Origin: Clostridium_AD sp050717535
GTDB taxonomy: Bacteria > Bacillota > Clostridia > Clostridiales > Clostridiaceae
Reading direction: 5' to 3'
Assembly: GCF_050717535.1 (NCBI RefSeq)
Contig: NZ_JBOITM010000084.1
Coordinates: 7,530 to 71,529 of the forward strand
DNA length: 64,000 nucleotides
This document shows, in pieces, positions 1 to 8,193 of the stretch; positions within the stretch are counted from its first letter, which is position 1; each line of letters starts with the position of its first letter. The notes under the pieces were generated by a model. It was not told the origin of the DNA. It was given only the letters and a program-made list of their open reading frames with translations, and made no database searches. The position numbers and the translations under genes are program-made.

Positions 1-54
1 ACACCATCTTCTATTTCCATCGGGAATTACTCCAATATGATTTGGTATTCTCAT
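1..54 (-). CDS. UppS-like isoprenyl transferase, N-terminal fragment
   Basis: Only the first 18 codons lie in the window; the gene runs off the left edge on the minus strand. They read MRIPNHIGVIPDGNRRWC, which matches the start of cis-prenyltransferases (undecaprenyl diphosphate synthase family), where the DGNRRW segment holds the catalytic Asp and binds the diphosphate of the allylic substrate. A GGTGA-type ribosome binding site lies just upstream of the ATG at 54. Family members make the C55 lipid carrier for cell-wall polymers. Clostridia often have more than one copy, so this may be a second, non-housekeeping homologue. Confidence 0.75.
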   Translation of the reverse strand, partial: MRIPNHIGVIPDGNRRWC

Positions 55-173
55 CTCATCACCCTTTATTTATAATTTTTAATGTATATAAATCATAGTA
101 TCCCCATTATTACTATATTAATCCATGTTTTTTATTGAAAATCTATTATAGGTAAGTAATCAATGACTGTACT

Positions 174-1055
174 TTAAATATCGTTAAATTGCTTTCTGTA
201 GCCGCACTTTCTGCATAATTCTTCAACAACTTCTCTTCTGGAAAAACCATTGTAAATGTTGTTAGCCCTTTGACTTTCAATTATTTCAGAAAAAGGAGTT
301 TCATGAATATTGCCTAGGTTAATTACACCTTCTCCATCAAGGCAGCAAGGTATTACGGTACCATCAACTAATATGGCTGCTTGGTTTCTAAGACCGTAAC
401 AAAAACCGGGGCTATTGTCTTCTTGTACGGATAAATCTGGCCACTGAAATTCATGGTCTTGATTTAAATATACTTTATTACAAATCTTAATACCGTGACC
501 TGGGTGTATTTCTTCTTCTATTTTATAAGGCAAATTAAAAGCCTTTTCAATTACAGACAGTAAATAACGATTTTTATTAGCCTGAAGATTTGTGGCATTA
601 TCTACATCGAGGTTCCATAACCTTAGGGAAAACAAAGTATCAGTTACATTAATGGCTTCTTTCACAAAGGAAATAATATTATTAATATATTCATCCTTAT
701 TAGATCCGCCTTCATTGCCATCAAAGCTGTGCAAAGAAAAATTAATTTGTCTTAAAGCGGGCTTTAAGATTATTTTTTTCCAAACTTTGTTTATTAGTGT
801 TCCATTGGTGGTTATATTGACCTTAAAACCTTTTTCATAACTTAAATCTAAGAATTCATCTAATTTCGGATGTAAAAGTGGTTCGCCTTTAACATGAAAA
901 TATATATATTCTGTATGAGGTTTTATTTGATCTAGTATTTTGCTAAAGGTATCTAGGGTCATAAACTCAGGGGCCCTTTGTGTTTGTGGACAAAAGCTGC
1001 AGGAAAGATTACATACATTAGTAATTTCTATATAAAATTTTTTAAATCTTTTCAT
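174..1055 (-). CDS. radical SAM protein with SPASM-like C-terminus
   Basis: The N-terminus has the radical SAM cluster motif CxxxCxxC (C15, C19, C22 from the chosen start), which binds the 4Fe-4S cluster that cleaves S-adenosylmethionine. A cysteine-rich C-terminal part (DGTVIPCC, then CRKCGY) resembles a SPASM or twitch auxiliary-cluster domain, as in peptide-maturing and anaerobic sulfatase-maturing enzymes. No precursor peptide gene was seen beside it, so the substrate is unknown. The longest frame starts at 1073, but GGAGT at 1063-1067 is correctly spaced for the ATG at 1055, giving 293 residues. It lies upstream of the UppS-like gene in the same direction. Confidence 0.85.
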   Translation of the reverse strand: MKRFKKFYIEITNVCNLSCSFCPQTQRAPEFMTLDTFSKILDQIKPHTEYIYFHVKGEPLLHPKLDEFLDLSYEKGFKVNITTNGTLINKVWKKIILKPALRQINFSLHSFDGNEGGSNKDEYINNIISFVKEAINVTDTLFSLRLWNLDVDNATNLQANKNRYLLSVIEKAFNLPYKIEEEIHPGHGIKICNKVYLNQDHEFQWPDLSVQEDNSPGFCYGLRNQAAILVDGTVIPCCLDGEGVINLGNIHETPFSEIIESQRANNIYNGFSRREVVEELCRKCGYRKQFNDI

Positions 1056-1291
1056 TTGACATACTCCAATCATAAATAAACTTTAGATGATTCACATTAA
1101 ATATATAAATAGTATCCTACTGATTTTAACATAAAATCGTTATAGAATGTATTATATAGAAAATTCAACTATTATGCATTATAAGAAAATCAATATAACT
1201 TTTGATTTTAATAAGGCTCTAAATTTATATATGAATAATAATTTAGTATAAAGATAAAAATATATTTGAAATTCAAAAGGAGGAAGGAAAT

Positions 1292-1606
1292 ATGGCTTTA
1301 TTAGGAAATCCATTTATTGCAAATGTACCTAGAAAAATGTCAAATGAGGAGTTAGCGCAAGCAATTCGTGTGGACATTTCTGGTGAACTTGAGGCTATAA
1401 TAGGTTATGAAGCTCATGTAATGTCTACAGATGATGAAAGGGTTAAAAAGGTACTAAATCACATCGCAGATGAAGAAAGAAGACATGTTGGAGAATTGGA
1501 AGAAGTTTTATATATGTTATCTCCAAAGGACTCCCAGTTTATGGAGGAAGGTAAACAAAAAATTAAAGATCAAAAGGCTCAAAATTTTCAAAACCCAATG
1601 CAGTAG
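1292..1606 (+). CDS. ferritin-like protein of the EncFtn type
   Basis: This 104-residue, mostly helical protein aligns by eye without gaps to encapsulated ferritin (EncFtn) of Rhodospirillum rubrum across the two helices that make the half ferroxidase site. E32, Y39, E62 and H65 fall at the same positions as the known iron ligands of that protein. EncFtn proteins form decameric rings that oxidise iron inside encapsulin shells. No encapsulin gene is in the window, and the C-terminus (NFQNPMQ) does not look like an encapsulin targeting peptide. A rubrerythrin-like label is the alternative. The ribosome binding site AGGAGGAAGG precedes the ATG. Tandem hairpins follow the gene. Confidence 0.75.
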   Translation: MALLGNPFIANVPRKMSNEELAQAIRVDISGELEAIIGYEAHVMSTDDERVKKVLNHIADEERRHVGELEEVLYMLSPKDSQFMEEGKQKIKDQKAQNFQNPMQ

Positions 1607-1640
1607 TTGGGTTTTAGCCATCCTTTTGGATGGCATTTTC
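1590..1640 (+). terminator. tandem hairpins ending the ferritin-like gene
   Basis: Two hairpins follow each other. The first pairs 1590-1598 with 1607-1615 (AAAACCCAA/TTGGGTTTT), contains the stop codon in its loop and ends in TTTT. The second pairs 1617-1623 with 1628-1634 (GCCATCC/GGATGGC) and is followed by ATTTTC. Together they look like a rho-independent terminator. They also overlap the 3' end of the convergent DTW gene by a few bases. Confidence 0.75.
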
Positions 1641-2271
1641 ACTTAACTTTGTGCCCACTTGACCCCGCTTTATAACTCTTTAAAAATAGATTGAAAAACT
1701 CATTTATTACTTGCGAACTTTCAAGTTCTCCATTTACTTTTAATACTTCAATTGCAACTTCTATTGTGCATAAATTACCATCTACTACACCTCTTCTTAA
1801 ATTATAATTAGACTTAAAATTTGGCTCTAATGAAATGATTGGTAGTTTTTCTAGGTAAGCACTTTTTCTAAATATTTTTCGTGCTTCTTTCCATGTACCA
1901 TCTATAATAATAAATGCAGGGATTTTTCCTGTATTCTTATATTCAACTTTACGGCTGGCTGTTTCATGTGTTTCTATAGGAAAAAGCAAGAAGGGCTCAT
2001 ATATTTCATTATCTAAATTTGCAATTAACTTTTCTGGTGATTTTGTTCTTTCCCAAAGAAAAATCTCTGTGGAATTTGGATTGACTAGTTTTAATATCCT
2101 TGCAGTATTAGATGGTCTGTAAAATTCTTTTTCTGTAGATAAAATCCAAATTTTTGCATGGGTTTTTATTTTAGGAGCTTTATCACAAAGGCAATTTATA
2201 ATTGGTAAGCCACATGTGTTACAACTATCGTATAGACTTGTTATTTGTTTAACTTTGTAAACTGAATTCAT
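1639..2271 (-). CDS. DTW-domain tRNA-uridine aminocarboxypropyltransferase
   Basis: The 210-residue protein has the N-terminal cysteine motif CNTCGLPIINCLC, the signature DGTW (in IIIDGTWKEARK) and a C-terminal TIEVAIE stretch typical of the DTW family. Characterised members (TapT/TuaA in E. coli, DTWD1/2 in eukaryotes) transfer the 3-amino-3-carboxypropyl group of SAM onto tRNA uridine (acp3U). The substrate base is inferred from the family. AGGAGG sits 5 nt before the ATG at 2271. The gene converges on the ferritin-like gene. Confidence 0.85.
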   Translation of the reverse strand: MNSVYKVKQITSLYDSCNTCGLPIINCLCDKAPKIKTHAKIWILSTEKEFYRPSNTARILKLVNPNSTEIFLWERTKSPEKLIANLDNEIYEPFLLFPIETHETASRKVEYKNTGKIPAFIIIDGTWKEARKIFRKSAYLEKLPIISLEPNFKSNYNLRRGVVDGNLCTIEVAIEVLKVNGELESSQVINEFFNLFLKSYKAGSSGHKVK

Positions 2272-2327
2272 ATTTCCTCCTAAAACTTTTAGTTTTTTTG
2301 TACACGTAAATCTTCGACTTTAATAGC

Positions 2328-2753
2328 TTACATTTGAGATCCGTACCCTATTCTATTTACAAGCCCTTGTATTGATAATAAATTTTCTTTTTGTTTTTTA
2401 ATTCCCATACAAACTTTGTTGGCCTTTAATTTTAACTTTGTACCATCTTCCAAAGTGAAATACAATTTCTTACCTATTCCAAACATCCAATTAGATACTT
2501 TTGTTGATTTAACATTTGACCTTGGTACAATGCTAAATCCATTTGGTTTGCCTGACATACTCAAACCTATTAGTACTAACTCATCTTCATTAAGACCTAC
2601 AATATAAGATTTATTTGCCAATCCAGCCAAGCTACCAAGAAGCATTGTCTTGCTAAAGTTAGCAGTTATAACACAATAGAAATAATAGTAGGGTTTTAGC
2701 TTGTACCCTGTGTATTCAGATAACATTGCTTCAATTTTTTCATCATTTAACAT
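2328..2753 (-). CDS. hypothetical protein, possible PH-like fold
   Basis: The 141-residue protein has no motif I can name firmly. After an N-terminal helix and a hydrophobic patch it shows alternating beta-like strands (YIVGLNEDELVLIGL, then KKLYFTLEDGTKLKLKA) and a C-terminal helix, a pattern like bacterial PH-domain proteins. This is a guess from strand pattern only. A good GGGGAG site precedes the ATG at 2753. It lies between the DTW gene and the AAC(3)-like gene, same strand, with separate ribosome binding sites. Confidence 0.55.
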   Translation of the reverse strand: MLNDEKIEAMLSEYTGYKLKPYYYFYCVITANFSKTMLLGSLAGLANKSYIVGLNEDELVLIGLSMSGKPNGFSIVPRSNVKSTKVSNWMFGIGKKLYFTLEDGTKLKLKANKVCMGIKKQKENLLSIQGLVNRIGYGSQM

Positions 2754-2803
2754 ATATAACTCCCCTTTGTGTTTTTTTAGTATTTAAATTTATTAAAAGG
2801 ATT

Positions 2804-3625
2804 TTAGTTAAATCTATTAATTTGTAACCACTGTTTTGCAAAATCAACCCCTATTTTCAGAGGAAACAACTTACATTGGGCATTGCCAACATTACCAAGT
2901 GTTACGTTATTTGTTGCTTCGAATGCCTTGCCTATTTTCTCAAAATCATTATCTGAATTATAATCGAAATCTTCAAACCACTTCCAAATTCTTTTATTGT
3001 TTTCAATAATTGCCGCTCCCATTTTTGTTGTTGGCATTTTTTCATTTAGCGCTTCTGCAAGGTGAAAGCATGTGCAAGAATCAAATCCTACTCCCAGTAG
3101 AAGTACTTTTGCATTTAAATTATACATTTTACCTAAGGGAGATTCCATTCCAAATTGAGGTGTTAATTTATGATTATTTGTAATGGCTAATGCAAATTTG
3201 CCTTGTGCTGCAAAGGAAACCTGTGGGTGATTGGATCTATATACCTCAGGCAAAGTTCTAAATAATTCAGCAATACTACCCATGCCCCTAGTTTGTGTGA
3301 GATTTACATCAAAGGCTGGCATACTATTATATATTGGTTGTATCCATTCCTTAGGAACAGGTGGATTTTCCCATTCTGCTGGGTCTGAGATTGCTCCGCT
3401 ATGGGCGGGCATTATCAATGTTCCATTCTCATTAAGAACTTTTCTAAGTGCAATTATAACTGATTGAGCAGCTCCACAAACCCAACCAATGCTGGATAGA
3501 GAAGAATGTACCAATAGAATATCGCAAGCTTCAACACCGAGATTTAATAAATCATTATGTATAGTATCCACTGTATACATATTTTGAGTTAATTGAATTA
3601 CACTTTGTTCACTCAATATTATCAT
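2804..3625 (-). CDS. AAC(3)-family N-acetyltransferase
   Basis: The protein matches the antibiotic-NAT family: LLVHSSLSSIGWV near the N-terminus, the GTLIMPAHSG segment, the SNHPQVSFAAQG segment and LLGVGFDSCTCFHLAE. Family members transfer acetyl from acetyl-CoA to the 3-amino group of aminoglycosides, but many chromosomal homologues (YokD type) have other or unknown substrates, so resistance should not be assumed. The frame opens with ATG at 3625 directly against AGGGG, whereas a TTG at 3616 is 9 nt from the same site and may be the real start. Confidence 0.8.
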   Translation of the reverse strand: MIILSEQSVIQLTQNMYTVDTIHNDLLNLGVEACDILLVHSSLSSIGWVCGAAQSVIIALRKVLNENGTLIMPAHSGAISDPAEWENPPVPKEWIQPIYNSMPAFDVNLTQTRGMGSIAELFRTLPEVYRSNHPQVSFAAQGKFALAITNNHKLTPQFGMESPLGKMYNLNAKVLLLGVGFDSCTCFHLAEALNEKMPTTKMGAAIIENNKRIWKWFEDFDYNSDNDFEKIGKAFEATNNVTLGNVGNAQCKLFPLKIGVDFAKQWLQINRFN

Positions 3626-3703
3626 CCCCTTATTTTATTCTATATGTAGCTTGTCAATTTGTCTACGGATTGGCTAAATTGTCTAGCCATCTTTTAATAC
3701 ATC

Positions 3704-4183
3704 TTAACTCCGATGGCTCCTTATTCCAGACAACATAGCCATAAAGGGCATAAAATTAAAAATTAAAAATACATAGGGATTATTGTTTCCAGTTTCATTA
3801 AGGATAAAAAAGGAATATCCATTATACATAGTATAATGTTGCCATAATTGAGAATTTAACAAATGATTGCTTGGACCTATCCTATCCATAGTAAATGCGT
3901 TCGCCCAAAGCAATACTCCTAGTATCAATGTTAAGCTAACAGAAAATAAATTATTGTATACGGTTCCTTGATTAATTAAGTGTTTTCTTGCTAATAAATA
4001 GTATGAAATGACTGCTACAGCAATTGTAATAACTGCTACAAACATCATATTATAGTGATGGTTTCTTGCCGCTGCTTCAGATGCCCATTTTGCTTGTGCC
4101 ATATTAAAGATTATAAATACAAACATGGAAATAATACTTACTATTATGTGTATTAATAATGATTTTAGATTATTTTTTACCAA
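3704..4183 (-). CDS. hypothetical four-helix membrane protein
   Basis: The 159-residue protein has about four membrane segments (near residues 8-30, 48-65, 80-100 and 135-155), with a polar loop of TMDRIGPSNHLLN type between the third and fourth. I do not recognise a family. The start is TTG at 4183, placed 6 nt after a GGGGGG run. It is the first of three small membrane or zinc-ribbon genes on this strand, but the gap to its neighbour (about 110 bp) gives no sign of co-transcription. Confidence 0.65.
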   Translation of the reverse strand: MVKNNLKSLLIHIIVSIISMFVFIIFNMAQAKWASEAAARNHHYNMMFVAVITIAVAVISYYLLARKHLINQGTVYNNLFSVSLTLILGVLLWANAFTMDRIGPSNHLLNSQLWQHYTMYNGYSFFILNETGNNNPYVFLIFNFMPFMAMLSGIRSHRS

Positions 4184-4294
4184 GAAATTCCCCCCTAAGA
4201 AATAATAGTTAAGTTATAATTTAAAGAATTCTTACCATATTTTTGTAAGTGGTTCATATTTTCTATATTTCTTATCCAACCAAAGCAAAAAAAT

Positions 4295-4675
4295 CTATAA
4301 ACGTATTAATGCCAATAAAAATTTAAACATGTTAAAATATAAGCCCATAAGCCCTATACCAGCAATACTGCCAGTAATAAACCTTCTGAAATTTGTAGAC
4401 TGCTTAATATTTAAAAATTGAATTAACCAATCGCAGAACATAATAAATAAAAATAAAAAACAAATATTTAATTTCAAAACTGTATTTGTTAAAAAGAATG
4501 GTATTGCAATAATTTGCCCAAGATAGACACCTGTACACCTTGCGCATACTGGAAATTGCATATCAAAGGAGCGAAAACTTCTTTCGGGCATCTGGTGACA
4601 TCCACCTGCAGCTCCTAGCCTATAAAGAAATAGCCATGTCTTTTTAATATAATTTGGATAGTCAATGAATTTCAT
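4295..4675 (-). CDS. DUF2085 family membrane protein
   Basis: The protein contains the DUF2085 signature: GGCHQMPERSF followed by FPVCARCTGVYLG, that is, a CHQ motif and a CxxC pair next to membrane helices. Three or four helices follow. Function of the family is unknown; the Cys/His set suggests metal or redox binding. The longest frame starts at 4696, but ATG at 4675 overlaps the stop codon of the upstream zinc-ribbon gene (TAATG), which suggests translational coupling, and gives 126 residues. Confidence 0.8.
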   Translation of the reverse strand: MKFIDYPNYIKKTWLFLYRLGAAGGCHQMPERSFRSFDMQFPVCARCTGVYLGQIIAIPFFLTNTVLKLNICFLFLFIMFCDWLIQFLNIKQSTNFRRFITGSIAGIGLMGLYFNMFKFLLALIRL

Positions 4676-4860
4676 TAATCCATTACATGGCCACAATTAG
4701 CACAAACTCGTTTTATTTTACTTTTTCCCATACCGCAAAGTCCACATAATAAGCCCACCCATCCAAAGATTATGAATCCACAACAACCTTTTCCAGCCCC
4801 AAAACCTTTTGATTTAGATACTACTTGAATATTTTCACTACCACAATTAGGACATGCCAT
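4675..4860 (-). CDS. small zinc-ribbon protein with a hydrophobic centre
   Basis: The 61-residue protein has CPNCGS at the N-terminus and CANCGH at the C-terminus, two CxxC knuckles that could bind one zinc. They flank a Gly- and Cys-rich hydrophobic segment (about residues 22-45) that may touch the membrane. Similar small proteins occur beside membrane-protein genes. The stop overlaps the start of the DUF2085 gene by 1 nt, so the two are likely one unit. AGGGGG lies 8 nt before the ATG. Confidence 0.75.
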   Translation of the reverse strand: MACPNCGSENIQVVSKSKGFGAGKGCCGFIIFGWVGLLCGLCGMGKSKIKRVCANCGHVMD

Positions 4861-5189
4861 GACAAGTTCCCCCTTAAAATTCCATTTTATATAGAACTAT
4901 TCTATAGATAGTCAAAAAATCCTTCATAATTCTCTAAAAGTTTTAAAATTGTATTAAAGAATATTGCTCATATTTTTGTTTGATTTTACCATAACCACTA
5001 GTAAATCGAACCCAATAAGTTGGGGCTTATAATATGGATACTATTAATAATTTAGATATGGAGCTAAAGGTGAGATCTTAAAAGCTGTTCAGTATGAAGA
5101 AGGTATAGAAGGCTTTACAAATAAAACAGAACATAACAATACTTAGATTCATAATATACATAATATATTTATATTATGGAGGGAATGCT
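4861..5189. other. intergenic region, little recognisable
   Basis: This stretch between divergent genes holds the promoters of the zinc-ribbon unit and the staygreen gene. A short open frame of about 27 codons (about 5057-5144, ending TAG) has coding-like composition but no start or ribosome binding site. It may be a remnant, but I cannot assign it. Confidence 0.4.
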
Positions 5190-5636
5190 TTGAAAAAATT
5201 AAATCCTCAAAGTTTAAGTGTTAATTTTGGAATTGGGGCAAATAAGACAGAACCAATTATTCCTAGAAAATATACCCTTACTCATTCAGATATTACGGGA
5301 GAGTTATTTTTAACTATTGCGGAAAAATATGATTATGAGAAAATCACCGATATGAGGGACGAGGTGCTAGCAGAATGGATTATGGCTAATGATGACTATG
5401 CCTTGATGGTTAATGTCATGGTAGATAATGAGAGGAATCCAGTAATGTCAGCTATTCGCAATGATATTTTTGTAAGAGAGCTCCCCTTAGCATTGGAGGC
5501 AATCATTTATGGCGATAGGGAGCTTTTAAAAACTAATTCATTTTTATACAAGACACCTATTTATGTGAAATTTAATTCTGATTATCCCGTGTTTAATCGT
5601 TTAGAACTATGGGGAACGTTGTCAGATTACAAGTAG
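5190..5636 (+). CDS. staygreen (SGR) family protein
   Basis: The 148-residue protein starts with the family pattern LNPQSLSVNFGIG, then PRKYTLTHSDITGELFLTI, which is typical of bacterial staygreen homologues. Plant SGR removes magnesium from chlorophyll a; some bacterial homologues were shown to act on chlorophyll in vitro, but the role in a non-photosynthetic clostridium is unknown. The start is TTG at 5190, 6 nt after GGAGGG at 5178-5183; the ATG at 5185 is in another frame and meets a stop after two codons. It is a single gene that converges on tspO. Confidence 0.85.
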   Translation: MKKLNPQSLSVNFGIGANKTEPIIPRKYTLTHSDITGELFLTIAEKYDYEKITDMRDEVLAEWIMANDDYALMVNVMVDNERNPVMSAIRNDIFVRELPLALEAIIYGDRELLKTNSFLYKTPIYVKFNSDYPVFNRLELWGTLSDYK

Positions 5637-5683
5637 AAATATTCGTCGTAGATTGTTAATATTACAAAGCGATAGGTGATGAT

Positions 5684-6178
5684 TTAATTCATCATCCATA
5701 TAGCATAGTTCAAAACTCCAGCAAAGGAGACCCAAACTATATAAGGGATCATAAGATAACCAGATGTCTTATCTATCCTATAAAACTCAAAACAAGTTAA
5801 AAGAATTAATACTAATAATAGAAGTAATTCTAAGAAAGCTATTGCATATAGCCTAAATCTAAAAAATATAATAGACCAAAGAAAGTTTAAAAATAACTGA
5901 GCACAATATAAAGTTAATGCTTTTGATACATCTTCTCCGGCTTTACCTTTCATCCAAATTCTATAAGCAGCTACAGCCATTAAAAAGAATAGAATTGTCC
6001 ATACTACAGGAAAAACCCAGCCAGGGGGTGAAAAAGGTGGTTTATTGAAATTTGTATAATCACTAGAGGCGGTCATACTCAAAAGACCACTTAGTAAACC
6101 TACACCTTGTGCCAGTAGAATGCTAATAATAAGAGCAACAATGTTTTTTTCACCGTTTACCTTGAAAATATTAAACAT
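5684..6178 (-). CDS. tspO: TspO/MBR family tryptophan-rich sensory protein
   Basis: The 164-residue membrane protein has five predicted helices and the TspO pattern: NKPPFSPPGWVFPVVWTILF in the first loop and second helix, then a WSIIFF segment and a C-terminal YAIWMMN. TspO proteins bind and break down porphyrins and are homologous to the mitochondrial translocator protein. Here the ligand is inferred from the family. AAGGATGAT precedes the ATG at 6178. It converges on the staygreen homologue; both families touch tetrapyrroles, which may be coincidence. Confidence 0.9.
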   Translation of the reverse strand: MFNIFKVNGEKNIVALIISILLAQGVGLLSGLLSMTASSDYTNFNKPPFSPPGWVFPVVWTILFFLMAVAAYRIWMKGKAGEDVSKALTLYCAQLFLNFLWSIIFFRFRLYAIAFLELLLLLVLILLTCFEFYRIDKTSGYLMIPYIVWVSFAGVLNYAIWMMN

Positions 6179-6259
6179 ATTTTATCATCCTTTCTAATAA
6201 TATTTAAATAGAGTTAATAGCTAAAATAAAACATTTTAACTACATACTTTATAATATAT

Positions 6260-6441
6260 TTATTTAGGAGCTATTATATACCGGTAATAACTAAGGAAGT
6301 TGTTTTTAGACTTGATGATTACTTAAATGAAATTCTTATTTTGCCGTATTTTTTGACATACTTCATTATGAGAATATATCAAATGATAACATCAAAAAGC
6401 ATATACATGATGAAGGAAAGACTGTATTTCAAAGAATATAA
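6260..6441 (+). pseudogene. possible degraded open frame with a frameshift
   Basis: A plus-strand frame with coding-like composition runs from about 6260 (reading VITKEVVFRLDDYLNE) and loses sense near 6330-6370. A different frame then reads NISNDNIKKHIHDEGKTVF and ends at TAA 6439-6441. There is no start codon or ribosome binding site. A strong plus-strand terminator follows 5 nt later, as expected for the end of a former gene. No family was recognised. Confidence 0.3.
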
Positions 6442-6445
6442 GAAC

Positions 6446-6495
6446 AAGTCCCCTTAATATAGTTGAAATTATTATAAACTATATTAAGGGGACTT
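6446..6495 (+). terminator. strong intrinsic terminator
   Basis: A perfect 19-bp stem pairs 6446-6464 with 6477-6495 around a 12-nt loop. On the plus strand it is followed by TTTTATTTTTT, so it best terminates rightward transcription, although no intact plus-strand gene lies upstream. It also directly follows the stop codon of the minus-strand zinc-ribbon gene and may serve both directions. Confidence 0.85.
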
Positions 6496-6795
6496 TTATT
6501 TTTTAGAATTTTTTGAAGTGGGCCTAGCTGGTTTTACAGTTTTCCACCTTTTTAACTTATAAGTATTTCTTGTTAAAAATTTTGCCACGAATTTAGGAAG
6601 CTTCATTTCTATTATTTTATTAGTCACTATTTCTTTCATTTCAATCACAGTTATATCAGGTAAAGTAAATTCACCATTTTTATAGCAATGAAGGCAATAC
6701 ATTTCATTTAAGCTACCATCAGCTTCAGTTCCTGCATATTTTTCATCCTTATTTAAAGGCATTCCACAACTTTGACAATTGACATATTTCTTCAT
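6496..6795 (-). CDS. putative zinc-ribbon domain protein
   Basis: The 99-residue protein begins CQSCGMPLNKDEKYAGTEADG and continues YCLHCYKNGEF, two CxxC knuckles of the putative zinc-ribbon family found beside many firmicute enzymes (PF12674 type). The remainder is helical with a basic, Lys/Arg-rich C-terminal tail (KLKRWKTVKPARP) that could bind nucleic acid. Function is unknown. GGGGAG lies upstream of the ATG at 6795. The stem of the neighbouring terminator starts at its stop codon. Confidence 0.75.
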   Translation of the reverse strand: MKKYVNCQSCGMPLNKDEKYAGTEADGSLNEMYCLHCYKNGEFTLPDITVIEMKEIVTNKIIEMKLPKFVAKFLTRNTYKLKRWKTVKPARPTSKNSKK

Positions 6796-6907
6796 AATAG
6801 TTCACTCCCCATCTCTAATATATAAATTAAACTGTTAATCACATTTTAGCTTATAATATGTAACTTTAATATATAAATCTATAGGATTTTATGATTTATT
6901 AAAAAAG

Positions 6908-7861
6908 CTAGTTATCAAACCATCCTTTACGTTTAAACCATAAAAACATTTCTACTGCAATAATAGCCATAATCAATAAAATTATTAAATAACCATACTT
7001 CCAGGTAAGTTCAGGCATGATTTCAAAATTCATACCATAAACCCCTACTATAAATGTTAATGGTATAAATATACTTGATATAACAGTTAAAACCATCATA
7101 TGTTTATTCATCCGAGATGAATTTACGGATAAGTAATTGTCACGCATATCCGAGGTTAGTTCCCTGTTAGAAGCTATCATATCCGACAGTTTAACTAAGT
7201 GATCATAAATATCAGAAAAATATAATTTATGCTCAAAAAAGCCTATTAACCTTTCGGAGTTTGTTATTCTATATAATAAGTCACGCATAGAATTTATGGT
7301 TCTGCGCATTTTTAACAAGTCGCTTCTTATATCAAAAACTTCATCTAGAAGGTTTCGAATATGTTTTCTTGAAACGTTATTTTCGATTTCATCTAATTTA
7401 TCTTGAATTTTATTAATTGCGGGAAAGAAGTAATCAACTATATTATCTAATATTTTATGGGCAATATAAGAAGGTCCCTTATCCCAATTTTTATTATCTG
7501 TTTTTATATTTTTCCAAGCTTCATCTAGTTCATTTAATTCAGTAGTGTGATAAGAGACAATGTATTTATTGTCTACAAAAAGCGAGATTTCTACTGGAGC
7601 TAAAGTATTTTGATCTAGTGCGTTAAGCACAAAATAATTATAATTATCATAATAATCTAGTTTGGGGTTATTAAAAGAAAAAACACAATCTTCTATGGAT
7701 AACTGATGAAAATGAAAATGGGTTGATAATAAGGATATTTCCTCTTCCGTAGGATTATTAAAATCCATCCAATACCACATTATGTTATCTTTTAATAGAT
7801 CATCTAAAGGTAAATCACAAACCAGCTTTAAATCTTTTGTAATGGCTATTACGCGAATCAA
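6908..7861 (-). CDS. corA: CorA-type divalent cation transporter
   Basis: The 317-residue protein has a long acidic, helical cytoplasmic part and two C-terminal membrane helices. The CorA signature YGMNFE follows the first helix (IFIPLTFIVGVYGMNF), and the protein ends with a basic segment (FKRKGWFDN). CorA forms a pentameric channel for Mg2+, Co2+ or Ni2+. The start is TTG at 7861, 6 nt after AAGGATGG, and no nearby ATG fits better. No M-box riboswitch was recognised in the upstream region. Confidence 0.9.
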   Translation of the reverse strand: MIRVIAITKDLKLVCDLPLDDLLKDNIMWYWMDFNNPTEEEISLLSTHFHFHQLSIEDCVFSFNNPKLDYYDNYNYFVLNALDQNTLAPVEISLFVDNKYIVSYHTTELNELDEAWKNIKTDNKNWDKGPSYIAHKILDNIVDYFFPAINKIQDKLDEIENNVSRKHIRNLLDEVFDIRSDLLKMRRTINSMRDLLYRITNSERLIGFFEHKLYFSDIYDHLVKLSDMIASNRELTSDMRDNYLSVNSSRMNKHMMVLTVISSIFIPLTFIVGVYGMNFEIMPELTWKYGYLIILLIMAIIAVEMFLWFKRKGWFDN

Positions 7862-8117
7862 ATAAATCCATCCTTTCTATAGTGTTTTTAATTTCAATAC
7901 AAATAATCTACATATTAAAAACTTAATATTTTTTGGTTATACGAAAATATGAACAATAATTATTTCATAACAATTTAATTATAATACAATAATTACTAAA
8001 AACAATTAAAATATGTACTAATAAATAATTTTCAAAACATAGTAAATACTAAGAAGTATGGAAAGATAAAACTTTATTTTAATTAATCTACTAAGATAGT
8101 TATAAAATACTTTTATC
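7862..8117. other. intergenic region between corA and the fatty-acid regulon
   Basis: This AT-rich stretch contains the divergent promoter of corA. Apart from AT-rich runs I see no gene, riboswitch or notable repeat before the FabT-type promoter that starts at 8118. Confidence 0.5.
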
Positions 8118-8174
8118 TTGACATATACTATAAAAATATATATACTTTGATTATCAAACTATTTGAAAATCAAA
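8118..8174 (+). promoter_or_regulatory. FabT-type promoter/operator of the NMO-like gene
   Basis: TTGACA at 8118-8123 and TATACT at 8141-8146 are spaced by 17 bp, a near-consensus sigma-A promoter. The last base of the -10 box begins the palindrome TTTGATTATCAAA (8146-8158), and a second palindrome TTTGAAAATCAAA occupies 8162-8174, centred 16 bp downstream. The pattern matches FabT operators known from streptococci (TTTGA-N3-TCAAA). The same arrangement occurs before the MarR-type regulator gene, so that protein is the likely repressor of both. Confidence 0.85.
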
Positions 8175-8193
8175 GTAAAGGGAGAGGATAATT

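Noticed and set aside
2804..3625. Aminoglycoside resistance gene
   Set aside because: The family match is clear, but chromosomal AAC(3)-like proteins often have other substrates and there is no mobile context here, so resistance is not claimed.
5057..5144. A 27-codon coding-like frame before the staygreen gene
   Set aside because: Too short, no start or ribosome binding site and no recognisable homology.
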